DNA from: Paraburkholderia edwinii
GTDB taxonomy: Bacteria > Pseudomonadota > Gammaproteobacteria > Burkholderiales > Burkholderiaceae
Assembly: GCF_019428685.1 (NCBI RefSeq)
Contig: NZ_CP080095.1
Coordinates: forward strand, 2,604,001 to 2,668,000
DNA length: 64,000 nt
Direction of reading: 5' to 3'
In this document: positions 60,603 to 64,000 of the stretch, in pieces
Position numbering within the stretch: the first letter of the stretch is position 1
Layout of the letters: the number at the start of each line of letters is the position of its first letter
The notes under the pieces: generated by a model
What the model saw: only the letters and a program-made list of their open reading frames with translations
Told to the model about the DNA's origin: nothing
The model's database searches: none
Program-made: the position numbers and the translations under genes

Positions 60603-60655
60603 ATCGTATATCGATGCATCTCACATCGACTATCGTTACACGTGCCTGATTCGTG
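60603..60655 (-). promoter_or_regulatory. AraC-type promoter module, copy D
   Basis: On the minus strand CACGAA (60655) and CACGTG (60644) are 11 bp apart, followed at 9 bp by a diverged 33-bp core (60635-60603) starting CGATAGTCGATG. No intact gene follows within 750 nt. The most decayed copy. Confidence 0.55.
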
Positions 60656-60664
60656 ACTAAACCG

Positions 60665-60737
60665 TTCCATTGACCGGCACGAAACCGGAAGCTATCGCGG
60701 TGCCCCAGGAAAAACCGAAGATGTGCGAAGCGATCGG
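60665..60737 (-). repeat. Partial copy of the AraC-2 leader
   Basis: About 70 nt matching 59863-59937, the region just upstream of the AraC paralogue 2 start, in the same orientation (shared TTGACCGGCAC, AAACCGGAAG, GATGTGCGAAGCGATCG). It directly adjoins module D. Confidence 0.65.
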
Positions 60738-60869
60738 TTGCAGTTGAATGTGTCTGCGCATGCGCATCTGCTTCGCCTCTGCAATTGACGAACGCTCAAT
60801 CATCCTGATTGGAAGAAAATGGTCCGGTGCCGATCCAGGTACCTGACCGATCTAATCAGGGAGATTGCA

Positions 60870-61937
60870 ATGAATGAATGGGCATTGAGACGGACTGCCT
60901 GGAGGTGGCTCGGTTGCGCGGCGCTCTTAACCGCCGGCATTTTTGCTACGCGCGCGCTGCATGCGGCACCGCTGCACGGCTACGGCGCGGACGCGACGCA
61001 TACTTCGGTTTCAGGGCTATCTTCGGGCGCCTTCATGGCCGCGCAGTTCGACGTCGCGTGGTCGAAGCATCTGGTAGGCGCCGGCATCGTCGCGGGCGGT
61101 CCGTTCTACTGCGCCGGCCTGTTTCCACTTTCGAGTCCCGCCAGCGTCGCGCAGACCCAGTGCATGAATCCGACCGGCAATACGGGACCGCGTGCGCAAG
61201 ACGCACTTAAGGCAGCGCGTAAGTTCGCAGCTGAACAGCGCATCGACGATGTCAGCGGGCTCGCCTCGCAGCGCGTCTATGTGTTCAGCGGTACCCAGGA
61301 CCATATCGTCGCGACCCGTGTGGTCGCACAGGTTCCGCTCTTCTATAAGCTCGCCGGTGCACCCGACGACCACATTCGATATATCGACAACGTGGCAGCA
61401 GGTCATGGGCTCATCACGAATAGCGGCGTGAATAACACCTGCACACTGTCGCAGCCGCCGTTCATCAACAATTGCGGCTTTGAACAGTCGCAAGACATTC
61501 TGCGCTGGATTTACGGCAAGCTGAACGCGCCGACCACGGCGCCCGCGGGCAATCTGCTCAGTTTCGATCAGGGCGCGTTCGATCCCGACGATAAGGCTTC
61601 GCTGGGTCCGACCGGTTACGTCTATGTGCCAACCGCCTGCGCGCAGCCGGGTAGCGCGTGCCGCATTCACGTCGCGTTTCACGGTTGTTTGCAGAACGCA
61701 CAGAAGATCGGCGATCTCTATGCGCTTAGCACCGGCTACAACGAGATCGCGGAGAGCAATCGCATCATCGTTCTTTATCCGCAGGCGGGGACCTCGGCAA
61801 AGAACCCGCTTGGCTGTTGGGATTTCTGGGGCTACACGAGCGCCGATCCGCTAAAGCCGGACTTCTATTCAAAAAACGCGCCGCAGATCGCCGCTGTGAT
61901 GCGCATGGTCAAGCGCCTTTCTGATCGGGCGCGCTGA
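60870..61937 (+). CDS. phaZ: Secreted PHB-depolymerase-family enzyme
   Basis: A 355-residue exported esterase. Signal peptide 1-33 (WLGCAALLTAGIFATRALHA). Nucleophile elbow GLSSGAFMAAQFDVAWSK near the start; acid likely in FSGTQDHIVA; His in VAFHGCLQNAQ or AGHGLITN. Cysteine pairs suggest disulphides outside the cytoplasm. It is of the extracellular type that degrades short-chain polyhydroxyalkanoates. GGGAG lies 7 nt before the ATG at 60870. Promoter module C lies upstream, so AraC control is possible though distant. Confidence 0.88.
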   Translation: MNEWALRRTAWRWLGCAALLTAGIFATRALHAAPLHGYGADATHTSVSGLSSGAFMAAQFDVAWSKHLVGAGIVAGGPFYCAGLFPLSSPASVAQTQCMNPTGNTGPRAQDALKAARKFAAEQRIDDVSGLASQRVYVFSGTQDHIVATRVVAQVPLFYKLAGAPDDHIRYIDNVAAGHGLITNSGVNNTCTLSQPPFINNCGFEQSQDILRWIYGKLNAPTTAPAGNLLSFDQGAFDPDDKASLGPTGYVYVPTACAQPGSACRIHVAFHGCLQNAQKIGDLYALSTGYNEIAESNRIIVLYPQAGTSAKNPLGCWDFWGYTSADPLKPDFYSKNAPQIAAVMRMVKRLSDRAR

Positions 61938-62692
61938 GTGACGATCTCAAGCCAACGTCAAAAGGCGTCCCGCTGAAGGCAAGGGCCAGGGACGTTGGCG
62001 ATACCATTTACAGTTCACAATTGTTGTCAAAAGGATTGTCAGCTCGTCCCTATACTGTGTTGTCAGACTTGAGGCATAGCACCATAAGCTGCAACTTCAA
62101 TCGCGCTTCCTAAGGCGCACTTCAAAGCGCTTCGTGCTAATTGGCTCAGCGGGTCAAAACTACAATAGCTTTTTCCCCAACACCTTCACCACGACAAACT
62201 TAAAGGATTGCAGAGAGGCCGTGGGCATGAGATACCTATAGGCCAGCTTTTCCTTAATGTCGGCATTGCACCTCGCCTTAATGGCATAACGGACTTTCTC
62301 CCGGTAATTTTTCGCTTTCCTGCTCTCATGTCCGCCTATATCGGTAGTTGGTGATATGTGGAAAACGAGTATCTGAATTTTTGTGAACTCTGCACTACTA
62401 CCTGAATACCGGTTCTAGAATTGGCTCCGTGGACGATTTGATCGTTTGCATAACGGATATCCTGCATCACCATGCGGGTTTGATTTCTATTAAAAGTTAT
62501 CGTTTTGTTGTTAAGCATTGCGATATACATATAGTGAAGGTTTTATACATATCCCATTGAAATTCCGTGGTGGGTGGATAAATTCGTCCGTAATTCATGC
62601 GATTACTTCGTCGTCGTTGAATTGAAAATCCATCTAACAAGTCGCGGATAAAAAGATAGGCATGAAGAATATTACTTTATAGGGATTTTGAA
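61938..62692. other. AT-richer intergenic leader of the adhesin gene
   Basis: About 755 nt, clearly lower in GC than the rest. It holds three TTGTCA repeats (62024, 62036, 62060) around a TATACT and a promoter listed separately. No credible gene. The base change hints at a transferred adhesin locus or a heavily regulated leader. Confidence 0.5.
62508..62535 (+). promoter_or_regulatory. Candidate promoter of the adhesin gene
   Basis: TTGTTA (62508-62513), 16 nt, TATAGT (62530-62535), about 158 nt before the ATG at 62693. It is one of several AT-rich candidates in this leader. Confidence 0.35.
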
Positions 62693-64000
62693 ATGAACAA
62701 AGTCTACAAGGTAGTATGGCCGGGACACCGGGAGCGCCAGGCGCAACGCAGCAAAATGAGCGCTGCCGCGATCATGTCGATATGTCTAGGGGCAATGGCA
62801 GTTCCCCAGCAGGCGTCGGCTCAGTATGTTGCGGGACCAGGCGCAACGGCTACCGGTACTGATGCGACAGCGGTTGGCCCCGTTGCAACGGCTGCGGGCA
62901 CCGACGCGACCGCCGTTGGGCCCGGCGCCACGGCGACCGGAGCGAACGCGACTTCATATGGGCACGCCGCATCGGCATCGACCGATAGCGCCACGGCCAT
63001 CGGAGGGAATTCCCAGGCAAGTCAAAATGGTTCGACGGCGATCGGGATCAACTCGCAGGCAACCGGCGTCAACGCAACCGCGCTCGGAGACACAGCGACA
63101 GCGTCCGCAGAGAACGCGAACGCAATCGGGGATTTTTCAACGGCGTCCGGAATTGGTAGCACAGCGCTCGGTGCCGGCGCCAATGCAGTCGCCGATCATT
63201 CTGTTGCCGGCGGATTCGATGCGAGGGCCTCAGGTCTGTCATCGATTGCGATCGGCGACACGTCCGTCGCCGCAAGCAACCAGTCAACGGCGTTAGGGTC
63301 GAGTGCATCGGCGGCGGCAGTAGCTGGAACCGCTTTGGGGAATCAGTCGGTCGTCGCTGCAGGCGCAGATAGCGGCGTAGCGGTCGGAAGCGGCGCAGTG
63401 TCGAGTGGTATCGCGGCCGTCGCGCTCGGTACGAACGCAGGCTCGGCGGGCACAAGTTCGATCGCCATCGGCGCGGGTGGCGGCACGGGGGCCGGACTGG
63501 GCACCCAGGCAACCGGCAATCAGTCGATAGCCATTGGCTTTGGCAGTACGGCAACCGCTCAATCGGCGGTGGTTTTTGGGCCGAACTCCATCGCATCAGC
63601 AGCCAGTTCAGTCGCGATCGGCGACACGGCGACCGCAAACGCGGCCGGCGCGATCGCGATAGGGCAGACCGCCACTGCAACCGGCGGCAAGGCGGTATCG
63701 ATCGGCGTCGGTAACACCGCGTCAGGTGACGGTGCGGTCGCGATCGGCGATCCGAATACCGCGACGGGTACCGGCGCTGTGGCGATGGGCGCAAACAACA
63801 CGGCAAACGGGCAGGGTGCCGTGGCGCTAGGAAACACGTCTGTGGCGACGGGCCAAGGCGCCGTCGCACTTGGCAATGCATCGCAGGCCAACACCGCGGG
63901 ATCGGTCGCGCTGGGCGACACTGCGGCGGTGCAGGCCGCTGGCACGAACGGTGTGGCGCTGGGTTCCGGCGCGACGGTTAGCGTTGCCAACAGCGTAGCG
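62693..64000 (+). CDS. Trimeric autotransporter adhesin (YadA/Hia type), 5' part
   Basis: An open frame of 436 codons running off the window. The N-terminus has the extended signal peptide region of type Vc adhesins (MNKVYKVVWPGHRERQAQRS), then a Sec signal ending QQASAQ. The rest is head-domain repeats of about 14 residues (such as ATAVGPGATATGANATSYGH; TALGAGANAV; VAIGDTATANAAGAIAIGQT), which fold as a YadA-like beta-roll trimer. The stalk and C-terminal anchor lie outside. It should mediate attachment at the cell surface. AGGGA lies 8 nt before the ATG. Confidence 0.92.
   Translation, partial: MNKVYKVVWPGHRERQAQRSKMSAAAIMSICLGAMAVPQQASAQYVAGPGATATGTDATAVGPVATAAGTDATAVGPGATATGANATSYGHAASASTDSATAIGGNSQASQNGSTAIGINSQATGVNATALGDTATASAENANAIGDFSTASGIGSTALGAGANAVADHSVAGGFDARASGLSSIAIGDTSVAASNQSTALGSSASAAAVAGTALGNQSVVAAGADSGVAVGSGAVSSGIAAVALGTNAGSAGTSSIAIGAGGGTGAGLGTQATGNQSIAIGFGSTATAQSAVVFGPNSIASAASSVAIGDTATANAAGAIAIGQTATATGGKAVSIGVGNTASGDGAVAIGDPNTATGTGAVAMGANNTANGQGAVALGNTSVATGQGAVALGNASQANTAGSVALGDTAAVQAAGTNGVALGSGATVSVANSVA

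Larger units (their letters stand above)
59847..60869. other. Intergenic, duplicated regulatory debris
   Basis: About 1 kb with no supported gene. It holds promoter modules C (+) and D (-), facing each other, and a partial copy (60665-60737) of the leader of AraC paralogue 2. The layout suggests that one or more regulator cassettes were copied here and then lost. Confidence 0.6.

Noticed and set aside
62336..62530. 64-codon minus-strand frame in the adhesin leader
   Set aside because: AT-rich region makes chance frames likely; no ribosome site or family resemblance.
62826..63296. Arg/Pro/Thr-rich reading frames on both strands inside the adhesin gene (also 63069-63881, 63559-63990 on the minus strand)
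   Set aside because: They are shadows of the repetitive adhesin coding frame; composition follows the repeat, and none has a ribosome site.

Overview
The window is GC-rich and reads as a beta-proteobacterial accessory region, most likely a Burkholderiaceae genome of the Paraburkholderia/Caballeronia type. This rests on lineage-typical genes: tandem Hsp20 pairs, Mn-catalase/YciE blocks, small glycine-rich secreted proteins, a phasin with PHB-depolymerase-type esterases, and a large trimeric autotransporter with an extended signal peptide. No rRNA, phage module or CRISPR array is visible. One tRNA-Lys(UUU) is present.

Layout. 1-3971 is a chromate-resistance operon on the minus strand (chrB-chrA-exported Fe/Mn SOD-DoxX-MFS), headed by a 14-bp inverted repeat that touches the chrB start codon. 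4.1-7.2 kb holds a tyrosine recombinase and small genes. 7.4-11.8 kb is stress block 1 (Mn-catalase, YciE, two Hsp20, lipoprotein), ending in truncated relics of a CopG-esterase pair. 11.8-17.0 kb is a signalling block: a CheB-CheR-PAS-HWE kinase with its response regulator and a ParD-like gene, plus a second kinase. 17.3-31.4 kb is mixed metabolism and stress (DMT exporter/LysR, phasin, sugar dehydrogenase lipoprotein, formaldehyde-type ADH, SDR, orphan SdhB-like protein). 32.4-43.8 kb is stress block 2 (DUF4142, Mn-catalase, YciF/YciE, Hsp20 genes, tRNA-Lys, second groESL) with four gene relics. 44-47.6 kb holds a response regulator, a frameshifted kinase and a hydrolase. 47.8-53.1 kb is a minus-strand cassette with homologues of the polyprenyl-phosphate D-arabinofuranose pathway (DprE1, DprE2, GtrA, HAD-UbiA fusion, polytopic membrane protein). 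53.3-54.9 kb is the intact CopG-esterase pair. 55.2-60.7 kb has two paralogous AraC regulators, an SDR, a carotenoid-type membrane protein and four copies of one promoter/operator module. 60.9-64 kb holds a secreted PHB-depolymerase-type enzyme and the 5' part of a trimeric autotransporter adhesin.

How the parts fit. Much of the window is a protein- and oxidative-stress arsenal built by duplication: two Mn-catalases, three ferritin-like YciE/F proteins, five intact and one broken Hsp20, and a second GroESL. Sigma-32-like promoters precede three hsp20 loci and groES. Relics and dispersed repeats show repeated rearrangement. The most notable systems are the D-arabinofuranose-donor-like cassette, the four-copy AraC-type promoter module, and several precise operators (chrB, CopG, ParD). 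All functional calls are from reading the sequence; no database search was run.
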